DNA from: Streptomyces dysideae
GTDB lineage: Bacteria > Actinomycetota > Actinomycetes > Streptomycetales > Streptomycetaceae
DNA length: 64,000 bases
Direction of reading: 5' to 3'
NCBI RefSeq assembly: GCF_001514305.1
Contig: NZ_KQ949094.1
Location: 62,001-126,000, forward strand
Below are positions 52,634 to 61,261 of the stretch, piece by piece (positions within the stretch are counted from its first letter, which is position 1; each line of letters starts with the position of its first letter). The notes below the pieces were generated by a model, which did no database searches, was not told the DNA's origin, and saw only the letters and a list, made by a program, of their open reading frames with translations. The translations under genes were made by a program, and so were the position numbers.

Positions 52634-53722
52634 TCAACCCAGCTGGTGCATCCAGCCGTGTGTGTCCTCGGCCGTGCCGCGCTGGATGTCGAGGAGGGCC
52701 CGGCGGAGCTTCAGGGTGACCTCGCCGGGCTCGCCGCCCGACTGCTGCCACTCGACGCCGGTGCGCTTGACGGTGCCGACCGGGGTGATCACGGCGGCCG
52801 TGCCGCAGGCGAAGACCTCCTTGAGGGTGCCGTTCTCGGAGTCGCGCTGCCACTGGTCGATGGAGACGCGGCCCTCCTCCGCCGCGTAGCCGAGGTCGCG
52901 GGCGAGGGCCAGGAGGGAGTCACGGGTGACGCCCTCCAGGATCGAGCCGGTGAGGGTCGGCGTGACGATCTTGTCGTCGTACACGAAGTACAGGTTCATG
53001 CCGCCGAGTTCCTCGACCCACTTGCGCTCGACCGCGTCGAGGTAGCAGACCTGGGCGCAGCCCTCGGCGGCGGCCTCGGCCTGGGCAAGCAGGGACGCGG
53101 CGTAGTTGCCGCCGGTCTTCGCGTCGCCCATGCCGCCCGGCACGGCGCGGACGTGGTCCTCGGAGACCCAGATGGAGACGGGCTTGACGCCGCCCGGGAA
53201 GTAGGCGCCGGCCGGGGAGGCGATCACCATGAAGAGGTACTCGTTGGCGGGCTTGACGCCCAGGCCGACCTCGGTGGCGATCATGAACGGGCGCAGATAG
53301 AGGGACTCCTCCCCGCCGTGCGCCGGGACCCACGCCTGGTCCTGCTTCACCAGCACGTCGCACGCCTCGATGAACGTCTCGACCGGCAGCTCGGGCATGC
53401 CGAGCCGGTGGGCGGAGGACTGGAAGCGCTTGGCGTTCTTCTCCGGACGGAAGATGGCGACGGACCCGTCGGGCTGGCGGTACGCCTTGAGGCCCTCGAA
53501 GATCTCCTGCGCGTAGTGCAGGACCATGGTGGCCGGGTCGAGGGAGATCGGGGCGTACGGAACGAGCTGGCCGTCGTGCCAGCCGCGACCCTCGGTCCAC
53601 TTGATCGTCACCATGTGGTCGGTGAAGTGGCGGCCGAACCCGGGGTCGGCCAGCACCGCGTCGCGCTCGGTGGCGGCGAGCGGGCTGGCGGAGGGCTTGA
53701 GCTCGATCGTGGGCGTCGTCAT
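52634..53722 (-). CDS. ilvE: Branched-chain amino acid aminotransferase
   Basis: IlvE transfers the amino group between glutamate and the keto acids of leucine, isoleucine and valine, using pyridoxal phosphate. The 362-residue fold-type IV aminotransferase shows VLHYAQEIFEGLKAYR, IATEVGLGVKP, the PLP lysine in GDAKTGGNYA (Lys202) and FACGTAAVITPVG for phosphate binding. ATG at 53722, with AAGGA nine bases upstream. A candidate upstream ORF ends on that ribosome site, and a clear -10 hexamer lies further upstream. Confidence 0.96.
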   Translation of the reverse strand: MTTPTIELKPSASPLAATERDAVLADPGFGRHFTDHMVTIKWTEGRGWHDGQLVPYAPISLDPATMVLHYAQEIFEGLKAYRQPDGSVAIFRPEKNAKRFQSSAHRLGMPELPVETFIEACDVLVKQDQAWVPAHGGEESLYLRPFMIATEVGLGVKPANEYLFMVIASPAGAYFPGGVKPVSIWVSEDHVRAVPGGMGDAKTGGNYAASLLAQAEAAAEGCAQVCYLDAVERKWVEELGGMNLYFVYDDKIVTPTLTGSILEGVTRDSLLALARDLGYAAEEGRVSIDQWQRDSENGTLKEVFACGTAAVITPVGTVKRTGVEWQQSGGEPGEVTLKLRRALLDIQRGTAEDTHGWMHQLG

Positions 53723-53735
53723 GAGTAGGTGTCCT

Positions 53736-53813
53736 TCACCGGTTGTAGTGACGGGCCGCGCTCACGCCCGTACTGCCAGTGGCCAGTGCTAGGACGTCCG
53801 AGCATTCCCTCAT
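53736..53813 (-). CDS. Candidate 25-codon upstream ORF of ilvE
   Basis: An ATG at 53813 opens a 25-codon frame (MRECSDVLALATGSTGVSAA...) that ends with a TGA overlapping the ilvE ribosome site. It begins about a dozen bases after the predicted transcription start. Val and Leu codons occur, but not in a tight cluster. It may couple translation to ilvE; coding status is unproven. Confidence 0.35.
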   Translation of the reverse strand: MRECSDVLALATGSTGVSAARHYNR

Positions 53814-53831
53814 TCCGCGGCTCCGCGTTTG

Positions 53832-53837
53832 ATTATC
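53832..53837 (-). promoter_or_regulatory. Predicted -10 element of ilvE
   Basis: GATAAT preceded by TTGC forms an extended -10-like element 110 bases upstream of ilvE. The surrounding 40 bases are less GC-rich. No strong -35 is seen. Confidence 0.5.
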
Positions 53838-53891
53838 GCAAGCGGTGTCCGGGGACGAAAACAGCGTGAATGCGACCCAGGGATGATGGTG

Positions 53892-53946
53892 ACACCCGGC
53901 GGGGACATGGGGAAGCCGCCGGGTGTTTCAGTGACCCGGCGGCTTC
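53892..53946 (-). terminator. Overlapping hairpins downstream of leuB
   Basis: Two stems share an arm. Arms 53912-53924 and 53934-53946 form a 13-bp stem, and arms 53892-53902 and 53916-53926 form an 11-bp stem. They cannot form together. They lie 24 bases after the leuB stop. No U run follows, so this could be a factor-dependent terminator or a conditional structure. Confidence 0.6.
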
Positions 53947-53969
53947 GAGGATTCGAGGGGCGCGGCAGG

Positions 53970-55013
53970 TCAGCCGGCTACTCGTACGGCCAGCGCGTCG
54001 CCGATCTCGGTGGTCGAGCGGGCGGGCTTGCCGGTTCGCTCGGCGAGGTCGGTGGAGACCGCCTCGTCGATGCGGGCCGCCTCGGCGTCGTAGCCGAGGT
54101 GACGCAGCAGCAGGGCGACGGACAGCACCGTGGCGGTGGGGTCGGCCTTGCCCTGGCCGGCGATGTCGGGCGCGGAACCGTGGACCGGCTCGAACATCGA
54201 GGGGAACTCACCGGACGGGTTGATGTTCCCGCTCGCGGCGACGCCGATGCCGCCGGAGACGGCCGCGGCGAGGTCGGTGATGATGTCGCCGAAGAGGTTG
54301 TCGGTGACGATCACGTCGAAGCGCTCGGGCTGCGTGACCAGGTAGATGGTCGCCGCGTCCACGTGCATGTACTCGGTGGTGACATCGGGGAACTCCGCGG
54401 CCACCTTGTTGAAGATGTTGGTCCACAGGTGACCCGCGAAGGTCAGCACGTTGTTCTTGTGGATCAGCGCGAGCTTCTTGCGCGGGCGGGCCTGGGCGCG
54501 GGCGAACGCGTCACGGACCACGCGCTCCACACCGAAGGCCGTGTTGACGGAGACCTCGGTGGCGACCTCGTGCTCGGTGCCCTTGCGGATCGTGCCGCCG
54601 TTGCCGGTGTACGGGCCCTCGGTGCCCTCGCGGACGACGACGAAGTCGATCTGCGGCTCGCCGGCCAGCGGGGTGGCGACACCCGGCAGCAGCTTGCTCG
54701 GACGCAGGTTGACGTGGTGGTCGAAGGCGAAGCGGAGCTTGAGCAGGAAGCCGCGCTCCAGGACGCCGGACGGCACACTCGGGTCGCCGATCGCGCCGAG
54801 CAGGATGGCGTCGTGCTGCTTGAGAGCGTCCAGGTCGGCGTCGGTGAGCGTCTCACCGGTGGCGTGGTAGCGCTGGGCGCCGAAGTCGTACTCCTTGGTC
54901 TCCAGCTTCACATCCTGCGGGAGGACGGCGGAGAGGACCTTGAGACCTTCGGCCACGACCTCCTGGCCGATGCCGTCACCGGGGATCACTGCGAGATTGA
55001 GGCTGCGAGACAT
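53970..55013 (-). CDS. leuB: 3-isopropylmalate dehydrogenase
   Basis: LeuB oxidatively decarboxylates 3-isopropylmalate to 4-methyl-2-oxopentanoate, the leucine precursor. The 347-residue protein shows NLAVIPGDGIGQEVVAEGLK at the N-terminus, KNNVLTFAGHLW, the metal-binding NLFGDIITDLAAAVSG and EPVHGSAPDIAGQGKADPTA for NAD binding. The ATG at 55013 (MSRSLNLAV) was chosen over the frame extension to 55049. It precedes ilvE on the same strand with a hairpin between them. Confidence 0.95.
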   Translation of the reverse strand: MSRSLNLAVIPGDGIGQEVVAEGLKVLSAVLPQDVKLETKEYDFGAQRYHATGETLTDADLDALKQHDAILLGAIGDPSVPSGVLERGFLLKLRFAFDHHVNLRPSKLLPGVATPLAGEPQIDFVVVREGTEGPYTGNGGTIRKGTEHEVATEVSVNTAFGVERVVRDAFARAQARPRKKLALIHKNNVLTFAGHLWTNIFNKVAAEFPDVTTEYMHVDAATIYLVTQPERFDVIVTDNLFGDIITDLAAAVSGGIGVAASGNINPSGEFPSMFEPVHGSAPDIAGQGKADPTATVLSVALLLRHLGYDAEAARIDEAVSTDLAERTGKPARSTTEIGDALAVRVAG

Positions 55014-55156
55014 GCCCGGCACCCTACTCCTCGTCCCATGGGATGACACGGACTGTCCGCGATACGGACATGTCGCGCGCGGGCGGCGTCAGCCCTTCGA
55101 CTGGCGTTCACCCTTGCGTATGGCGGATGTTGAGGTCCGCTGGGAACTTCACCCTC

Positions 55157-56761
55157 ATGACCGCGCCATCCACGGGGACACCCCCCGGACCCCCCGTCCC
55201 CGACTTCGGCATCCCGCCCCAGCTCGCACGCCGGATGAGCATGGCCGAGCAGCACGAGTACCTGCGTACGAAGCTGTCCCGGCGCCGCACGCTGGTGACG
55301 GCGGGGGCGGTGGCGGGCGGACTGCTGACCGGCTGCTCGGGTTCGGGCTCGCCCACGACACCCACCGCGTCGGCACCGGCGTCCGCGTCCTCGCTCGCGA
55401 AGGTGCCCGGCTCGGCCGTCGCCCCCTTCGGGCGTCATCTCGCCTTCGGCGCCGATCCGAAGACGCAGATGCGGATCTCCTGGCAGGTGCCGGTCGCGGT
55501 GAGGAGGCCGTACGTGCGGATCGGTCTGCGACCCGACGACCTGGGCCGGAAGATCGAGGCCGAGGTCCGCGATCTGCACACCCCGGAGCTGAAGGGGATC
55601 CGCGCGGCGCTCGAGCAGTACTACCTGCACGCGGCCCTGGACACCCTGCGCCCCGGCACGACGTACTACTACGGCGTCGGCCACGAAGGCTTCGACCCCG
55701 CGTCACCGGAGCACCGCGCGACTATCCACTCCTTCCGCACGGCACCCGCGACCCCGCGGACCTTCACCTTCACCGCCTTCGGCGACCAGGGCGTCAGCGA
55801 GGCGGCGGCCACCAACGACCATGTCCTGCTGCGCCAGAACCCGGCCTTCCATCTCCACGCGGGCGACATCTGCTACGCGAACGTCAAGGGCCGCGGCGTG
55901 GAGTCCGACGCCTACGACCCCGCCTTCTGGGACCTGTTCCTGAAGCAGACCGAGACGGTGGCGAGGTCGGTGCCGTGGATGGTGACGACCGGGAACCACG
56001 ACATGGAAGCCTGGTACTCGGCGGACGGATACGGCGGCCAGCTGGCCCGGTTCTCCCTCCCGGACAGCGGCTTCGACCCCCGGACGGCACCGGGCGCGTA
56101 CTCCTTCGTCTACGGCAACGTCGGCTTCGTGGCGCTGGACGCCAACGACGTGTCGTACGAGATCCCGGCCAACCTGGGCCACACGGACGGCCGGCAGACG
56201 AAGTGGCTGGCGCGGACGCTGGGCGAGCTGCGGGCGGCGAAGGACGTCGACTTCATCGTCGTCTTCTTCCACCACTGCGCGTACTCGACGTCGTCGCACG
56301 CCTCCGACGGGGGCGTGCGGGCCGAGTGGCTGCCGCTGTTCGCGCGGCACGAGGTGGACCTGGTGATCAACGGGCACAACCACGTCTACGAGCGGACCGA
56401 CGCCATCAAGAACGGCGAGGTCGGCAGGCCGGTGCCGATCGGCGCGACGACGGATCCGACGCGGGACGGGATCGTGTACGTCACCGCGGGCGGCGGCGGC
56501 AAGGATCTGTACGGCTTTCCGGCGGGCGTCGAGGAGAGCTACGAGGGGCATGTGCGCGAACGCGAGGCCGTCGACACCTTCCGGTGGACCAAGTCACGGG
56601 ACACCAGGGCGGAGACGGTGGAGTGGTCGCGGGTGCGCTACCGCGGCTTCTCCTTCCTCGCGGTGGAGGCGGAGAGCGGCGCGCGGCCCCGGCTGAAGGT
56701 GTCGGCGCTGGCGCAGTCCGGGGAGCGCGTCGACCATTTCGAGGTGCGGCGCGGGGCGTGA
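55157..56761 (+). CDS. Exported purple acid phosphatase-like metallophosphoesterase
   Basis: The 534-residue protein has a twin-arginine signal (LSRRRTLVTAGAVAGG) ending in the lipobox LLTGC, so it is probably an exported lipoprotein. An Fn3-like N-terminal domain typical of purple acid phosphatases precedes the dinuclear metal site: FTAFGDQG, HAGDICY, TTGNHDMEAWY, FFHHCAYSTSS and INGHNHVYERT. It likely scavenges phosphate from organic esters. ATG 55157 lacks a clear ribosome site. Its end overlaps a terminator stem. Confidence 0.9.
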   Translation: MTAPSTGTPPGPPVPDFGIPPQLARRMSMAEQHEYLRTKLSRRRTLVTAGAVAGGLLTGCSGSGSPTTPTASAPASASSLAKVPGSAVAPFGRHLAFGADPKTQMRISWQVPVAVRRPYVRIGLRPDDLGRKIEAEVRDLHTPELKGIRAALEQYYLHAALDTLRPGTTYYYGVGHEGFDPASPEHRATIHSFRTAPATPRTFTFTAFGDQGVSEAAATNDHVLLRQNPAFHLHAGDICYANVKGRGVESDAYDPAFWDLFLKQTETVARSVPWMVTTGNHDMEAWYSADGYGGQLARFSLPDSGFDPRTAPGAYSFVYGNVGFVALDANDVSYEIPANLGHTDGRQTKWLARTLGELRAAKDVDFIVVFFHHCAYSTSSHASDGGVRAEWLPLFARHEVDLVINGHNHVYERTDAIKNGEVGRPVPIGATTDPTRDGIVYVTAGGGGKDLYGFPAGVEESYEGHVREREAVDTFRWTKSRDTRAETVEWSRVRYRGFSFLAVEAESGARPRLKVSALAQSGERVDHFEVRRGA

Positions 56762-56777
56762 GTCCGCGCCGCACCTC
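56741..56777. terminator. Terminator overlapping the phosphatase 3' end
   Basis: A 14-bp perfect stem (GAGGTGCGGCGCGG and complement) spans the phosphatase stop codon, between it and the convergent small gene at 56809. Confidence 0.75.
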
Positions 56778-56808
56778 GCGGGTGCGGCTCCCGGCTTTGT
56801 GGGGTGGC

Positions 56809-56940
56809 TCAGTGGCCGGTCGCGCCGCCGTTGTCCCTGCGGTCGAGGGCGCGCTGGAGGGCGGCCGCGGCGTTCTTGCGGTCGGACTCGCCCGTACGGG
56901 GGAGGTGACGGACTCGGCGGCGGGCGGTCGTCTCGGCCAT
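56809..56940 (-). CDS. Small basic protein, 43 residues
   Basis: The ORF starts at ATG 56940 with a strong ribosome site AAGGAG nine bases upstream. It encodes a 43-residue basic, helical peptide (MAETTARRRVRHLPRTGESD, RKNAAAALQRALDRRDNGGA). The good ribosome site and codon bias support expression. It has no signal or membrane segment. No family was recognised; it may bind nucleic acid or be a conserved streptomycete small protein. Confidence 0.65.
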   Translation of the reverse strand: MAETTARRRVRHLPRTGESDRKNAAAALQRALDRRDNGGATGH

Positions 56941-57263
56941 GGGAAATCGACTCCTTCGAAATCCGGGAGTGCGGAAAGGATGTGCGAGACGCCGGATGGG
57001 GCGGGGAGCGGTGCCGCAGGGGTTGCCTGCACGGGGCCCGGCTCACGACCGCCATTCGCTTGATCGAGCGAGACGTTCGGCTCCTACAAAGCTAAGGGAG
57101 GACGGCCGGTCTGTCTCCACAATTACTCGGACTTCCTACTATCTGAGACGGTGGCCTGCCTCACACCCCCATGACCTGCGCTTTTCACCACCCTGATCGC
57201 CCAGACGGCTGATCCTCCGCGCGGCATGCGGCATCGGGTTCCGGCGCAGGGAACGGTGAGTTC
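56941..57263. other. Divergent intergenic region
   Basis: No gene is seen. It separates the 43-residue gene (minus) from the DUF5988 gene (plus). A TACTAT hexamer at 57137-57142, in a less GC-rich patch, may be the -10 of the DUF5988 gene. Nothing else was recognised. Confidence 0.5.
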
Positions 57264-57470
57264 ATGAACGACACGGTCAAAGCGCTTCTCGATGGTGGTC
57301 CGGACGATCTGCCCGAACGGATCGTCGCGGCCCCGCCCCCGGGATCGGATGTGAAGATCAAGCTGCGCGGTGGATACGAGCACTTCAGGGCGACCCCGCG
57401 GCACGCGGACACGCCGGAGGGCCGGCTGCCCGTGTACGAGTGGTGGGAGCGGACGGAGATCGCCGAGTAG
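57264..57470 (+). CDS. DUF5988 family small protein
   Basis: The 68-residue protein (NDTVKALLDGGPDDLPERIV, KIKLRGGYEHFRAT, VYEWWERTEIAE) matches the streptomycete DUF5988 pattern. These proteins are often found near secondary metabolite or regulatory genes, but their role is unknown. ATG at 57264. Confidence 0.8.
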   Translation: MNDTVKALLDGGPDDLPERIVAAPPPGSDVKIKLRGGYEHFRATPRHADTPEGRLPVYEWWERTEIAE

Positions 57471-57474
57471 CGGC

Positions 57475-58197
57475 CGCTCGGCGCAGCGCCGCCACCACCG
57501 CCTCCCGGAAGTCCTCCGGGTCGTCTACCCACGGCAGGTGCCCCATCGTCCAGCAGGGTGACCCGCCGGACCCGCGGCAGGGCCCGCTCCAGGGAGTCGA
57601 CCGCCGAGCGGGGCCGGATGTCCCGCGCGCCGTCGACGACGAGCACGGGCAGGTCCAGAGCCTGGCAGGCGGCGTACAGCTCGGGGGTGCCCCAGGTGCG
57701 TCGAGTCTCGACGTTCAGGGCCTTGTTGCACTCGGAGTTGATCCCGAACCAGGGATCGGCACCGCCCGTTCACGTTCCCCGTACGGCAACTCCCGCCAGC
57801 GGGCGAGCCGTTCGGGCACCTCCCCGAGCCGGGCGAGGAACCGCTCCTCGAAGGGGCCCGTACCAGTCGGACACCGGCCCGATGCCGGTACAGCTGCCGT
57901 AGACGAGCCCACCGACCCGCTCCGGATGGGCCGGCGCATAGCTCAACGCCGGCTGCGCACCGCAGGAATGCCCGGGGAGCACCGTCCGCTCCAGCCCGAA
58001 GTGCCGTCGTACGGCGTCCAGATCGGCCACGAACCGCTCGCTCGTCCACGGCCCGGCACACCGCTCGGACCGCCCGTCGTCGAGGTGGTCCCACAGCCCG
58101 GGCCCGCCGTGGCACAGCACCAGCGGCGTTCTCCCCCGGCCCGAACGGCTCGCCCACAGCCTACGCCGTCGTCCGCGATCACAGTCTCCTCCGTCAT
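57475..58197 (-). pseudogene. Decayed alpha/beta hydrolase (proline iminopeptidase-like)
   Basis: Hydrolase segments lie in several frames: MTEETVIADDGVG at the start, LVLCHGGPGLWDHLDD with the oxyanion region, VLPGHSCGAQPALSYAPAHP with the nucleophile GxSxG, a helical cap segment (ERFLARLGEVPERLARWREL), LPVLVVDGARDIRPRSAVD with the acid, and GHLPWVDDPEDFREAVVAAL with the His. At least four frame changes separate them, so the gene is dead. An HGGPG-type oxyanion region fits the proline iminopeptidase subgroup. Confidence 0.8.
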
Positions 58198-58228
58198 GGT
58201 GGAGAGTCTGCCCATCCCGGGCAAGCAT

Positions 58229-58256
58229 GAAGGGCCGGGCAGCCGCCCGGCCCTTC
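58229..58256 (-). terminator. Terminator after pruA
   Basis: A 12-bp perfect stem (GAAGGGCCGGGC and complement) with loop AGCC lies 16 bases after the pruA stop. Confidence 0.8.
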
Positions 58257-58271
58257 ACTACCGACTGTCCG

Positions 58272-59912
58272 TCAGCCCATGTGCGGGTACGTGTAGTCGG
58301 TCGGCGCGACCAGCGTCTCCTTGATGGCGCGGGTCAGCGTCCAGCGCATCAGGTTCTGCGGGGCGCCGGCCTTGTCGTTGGTGCCGGACGCGCGGCCACC
58401 GCCGAAGGGCTGCTGGCCGACGACGGCGCCGGTCGACTTGTCGTTGATGTAGAAGTTGCCGGCCGCGTAGCGGAGCTTGTCCATCGTGTACGCCGCCGCC
58501 GCCCGGTCACCGGAGATGACCGCACCGGTCAGCGCGTAGTCGGACACCGACTCCATCTGCGTCAGCATCTCGTCGTACTTTTCGGCCGAGCTGTCGTCGT
58601 ACACGTGCACGGCGAGGATCGGGCCGAAGTACTCGGTCGTGAAGACCTCGTTCTCCGGGTCGGCGCACTCGATGACGGTCGGGCGGACGAAGTAGCCGAC
58701 CGAGTCGTCGTAGGAGCCACCCGCGACGATCGTGCAGGCCGGGTCGGACTTGGCGCGGTCGATGGCGGCCTTGTTCTTGGCGAAGGCGCGCTCGTCGATG
58801 ACGGCGCCGATGAAGTTCGCCAGGTCGGTGACGTCACCCATGGTGAGGTAGTCGACCTCGGCGGCGAACTCCTCCTTGAAACCGGAGTTCCAGATCGACG
58901 CCGGGACATACGCCCGGGAGGTCGCGGAACACTTCTGGCCCTGGTACTCGAAGGCACCGCGGGTCAGGGCGGTCTTCAGCACTGCGCGGTCGGCGCTCGG
59001 GTGGGCGACGACGAAGTCCTTGCCGCCGGTCTCGCCGACCAGGCGCGGGTAGGAGCGGTACTTCTCGATGTTGTTGCCGACCGTCTTCCACAGGTACTGG
59101 AAGGTCCTGGTCGAGCCGGTGAAGTGGATGCCGGCGAGGTCGCGGTGTTCCAGGGCGACGTTGGAGACCTCGATGCCGTCACCGGTGACGAGGTTGATGA
59201 CGCCCTTGGGCAGACCGGCCTCCTCCAGCAGCTGCATGAGGAGGACGGCGGCGTGGGTCTGGGTCGGGGACGGCTTCCAGACCACGACGTTGCCCATGAG
59301 GGCCGGGGCCGTCGGCAGGTTGCCCGCGATCGCCGTGAAGTTGAACGGCGTGATCGCGTAGACGAAGCCCTCCAGCGGGCGGTGGTCGAGGCGGTTCCAG
59401 ACGCCCGGGGAGTTCGCCGGGGGCTGCTCGGCGAGCAGGTCACGGGCGTACTTGACGTTGAAGCGCCAGAAGTCGATCAGCTCGCAGGGCGTGTCGATCT
59501 CGGCCTGCTGGGCGGTCTTGGACTGCCCGAGCATCGTCGAGGCCGCGAGCGTCTCGCGCCACGGGCCGGCCAGCAGTTCGGCGGCGCGCAGGATGATCGC
59601 GGCGCGGTCGTCGAAGGCCATCGCACGCCAGGCCGGCGCGGCGGCGAGGGCCGCGTCGATGGCGTCCTGCGCGTCCTGCCGCGTGGCGTTGCGGTACGTA
59701 CCGAGCACGGCCTTGTGGTTGTGCGGCTGCACGACCTGCAAGACCTCGCCGCGGCCCATCCGCCTCTCACCGCCGATGGTGCAGGGCAGGTCGATCGGGT
59801 TCTCGGCCAGTTCCTTCAGCTTGGCCTCCAACCGGGCGCGCTCGGGCGAGCCGGGGGCATAGCCGTGCACCGGCTCGTTGACGGGGGTGGGGACCTGGGT
59901 CACAGCGTCCAT
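58272..59912 (-). CDS. pruA: L-glutamate gamma-semialdehyde (1-pyrroline-5-carboxylate) dehydrogenase
   Basis: PruA oxidises glutamate semialdehyde, in equilibrium with pyrroline-5-carboxylate, to glutamate with NAD, the second step of proline degradation. The 546-residue aldehyde dehydrogenase shows ITPFNFTAIAGNLPTAPALM, VWKPSPTQ, FTGSTRTFQYLW, LVGETGGKDF with the catalytic Glu and GQKCSATSRAY with Cys328. Substrate-specific N-terminal sequence and the neighbouring proline dehydrogenase support the assignment. ATG at 59912 follows GAGG by six bases. putB lies upstream on the same strand, 242 bp away. Confidence 0.95.
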   Translation of the reverse strand: MDAVTQVPTPVNEPVHGYAPGSPERARLEAKLKELAENPIDLPCTIGGERRMGRGEVLQVVQPHNHKAVLGTYRNATRQDAQDAIDAALAAAPAWRAMAFDDRAAIILRAAELLAGPWRETLAASTMLGQSKTAQQAEIDTPCELIDFWRFNVKYARDLLAEQPPANSPGVWNRLDHRPLEGFVYAITPFNFTAIAGNLPTAPALMGNVVVWKPSPTQTHAAVLLMQLLEEAGLPKGVINLVTGDGIEVSNVALEHRDLAGIHFTGSTRTFQYLWKTVGNNIEKYRSYPRLVGETGGKDFVVAHPSADRAVLKTALTRGAFEYQGQKCSATSRAYVPASIWNSGFKEEFAAEVDYLTMGDVTDLANFIGAVIDERAFAKNKAAIDRAKSDPACTIVAGGSYDDSVGYFVRPTVIECADPENEVFTTEYFGPILAVHVYDDSSAEKYDEMLTQMESVSDYALTGAVISGDRAAAAYTMDKLRYAAGNFYINDKSTGAVVGQQPFGGGRASGTNDKAGAPQNLMRWTLTRAIKETLVAPTDYTYPHMG

Positions 59913-60154
59913 GAGCTACCTCTTCCGAGTGAATCCCGGCTTCAGCCCTGGAGAGCCGAAGCTGTGTGCGTATGTTGGGCGGCGGTCAGGGCTTGACCGT
60001 CACGAGCCGCCGCGGCGACCTCGTGAGAAGCCCCCACGGAGGCGGAGTCACGGATTCCGTACTCCTTACCGGCGCGGAAACCGGGTCGGCTCAGCCGGCC
60101 GATGGGCGGTAGCTGCCGTCACCCAGGATGCACCCGGGCCCCGACAGCTACCGC

Positions 60155-61081
60155 TCACCCCTTACTGATCATCGAGCGGACGAAGAACCGCAGGTTGGCG
60201 GGCTTCTCCGCGAGCCGGCGCATGAAGTAGCCGTACCAGTCGGTGCCGTAGGCGGTGTAGACGCGCATGCGGTGGCCTTCGGCGGCGAGCCGCAGGTGCT
60301 CGTCGCTCCTGATCCCGTACAGCATCTGGAACTCGTACTCGTCGGGCTTTCGCCCGGCGCGGCGCGCGAGTTCCTGGGCGAGGGAGATAAGACGCGGGTC
60401 GTGGGACCCGATCATCGGGTACCCGGTGCCCACCATCAGGACCTTCAGGATCCGGACGTACGCCTTGTCGATCTCGAGTTTCCGCTGGTGGGCGACCTCG
60501 GCGGGCTCCTTGTAGGCGCCCTTGACGAGCCGTACGCGGCTGCCGTTCGCGGCGAGGCGGCGGGCGTCGGCCCCGGTGCGGAAGAGGTAGGCCTGGATGA
60601 CGCAGCCGGTCTGCGGGAAGTCCTTCCGCAGCTCCTCGTGGATCGCGAACATCGAGTCGAGGGTGGTGTGGTCCTCCGCGTCCAGGGTGACGGTCGTCCC
60701 GATGGCGGCGGCGGCCTCGACGACCGGGCGGACGTTGGCGAGGGCGAGCTCGTGGCCGCCGTCCAGCGCTTGTCCGAACATCGACAGCTTGACGGACATC
60801 TCGACCTGCTCGCCGAGCTCCAGGTCCTTGAGCCGGTCGATCAGCCTCAGATACTCGTCCCGGGCGAGCGTGGCCTGCTCGGGGCGGGTGATGTCCTCGC
60901 CGACGACGTCCATCGTCAGCTCCAGGCCCTTGGCCGTCAGGTCCTGGATGACCGGCACGATGTCGTCGACGGTCTCGCCGGGGATGAACCGGTCCACGAC
61001 CTGCCTGGTGACCGGGGCCGCCGAGATCAGGCGTCGTATCCGGTCGCTGCGCGACGCGGCGAGAATGACAGGACCCAGCAC
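60155..61081 (-). CDS. putB: Proline dehydrogenase
   Basis: The monofunctional 308-residue proline dehydrogenase oxidises proline to pyrroline-5-carboxylate with FAD, passing electrons to the membrane. Family segments include VSVKLSMFGQALDGGHE-like sequence (MSVKLSMFGQAL), VTLDAEDHTTLDSMF, LVKGAYKEPAE and MIGSHDPRLI, and the C-terminal YGTDWYGYFMRRLAEKPAN. The GTG at 61081 follows GGAGG by six bases, which rejects the longer frame to 61138. It is followed by pruA, giving the full proline-to-glutamate route. Confidence 0.95.
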   Translation of the reverse strand: MLGPVILAASRSDRIRRLISAAPVTRQVVDRFIPGETVDDIVPVIQDLTAKGLELTMDVVGEDITRPEQATLARDEYLRLIDRLKDLELGEQVEMSVKLSMFGQALDGGHELALANVRPVVEAAAAIGTTVTLDAEDHTTLDSMFAIHEELRKDFPQTGCVIQAYLFRTGADARRLAANGSRVRLVKGAYKEPAEVAHQRKLEIDKAYVRILKVLMVGTGYPMIGSHDPRLISLAQELARRAGRKPDEYEFQMLYGIRSDEHLRLAAEGHRMRVYTAYGTDWYGYFMRRLAEKPANLRFFVRSMISKG

Positions 61082-61261
61082 GGGGCACCTCCACAACAGG
61101 ACAGATGAGGCGGCCGCCCAACGATTCGGGTACGGCACGGAGAACCACCGTGAAACCTAAGGATCCCTCCGATCGTCGGCCATCGACAGCTGTCACGCAT
61201 CCGTGCCGCAGATCTCAGACAGATGTATGAGGACCCCTGTGTGGTGGGGGAGAATGCCTGT

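Noticed and set aside
61223..61261. Earlier ATG start of the PucR-type regulator
   Set aside because: It has no ribosome site, while GTG 61262 has GGGGGAG upstream and begins the conserved part.
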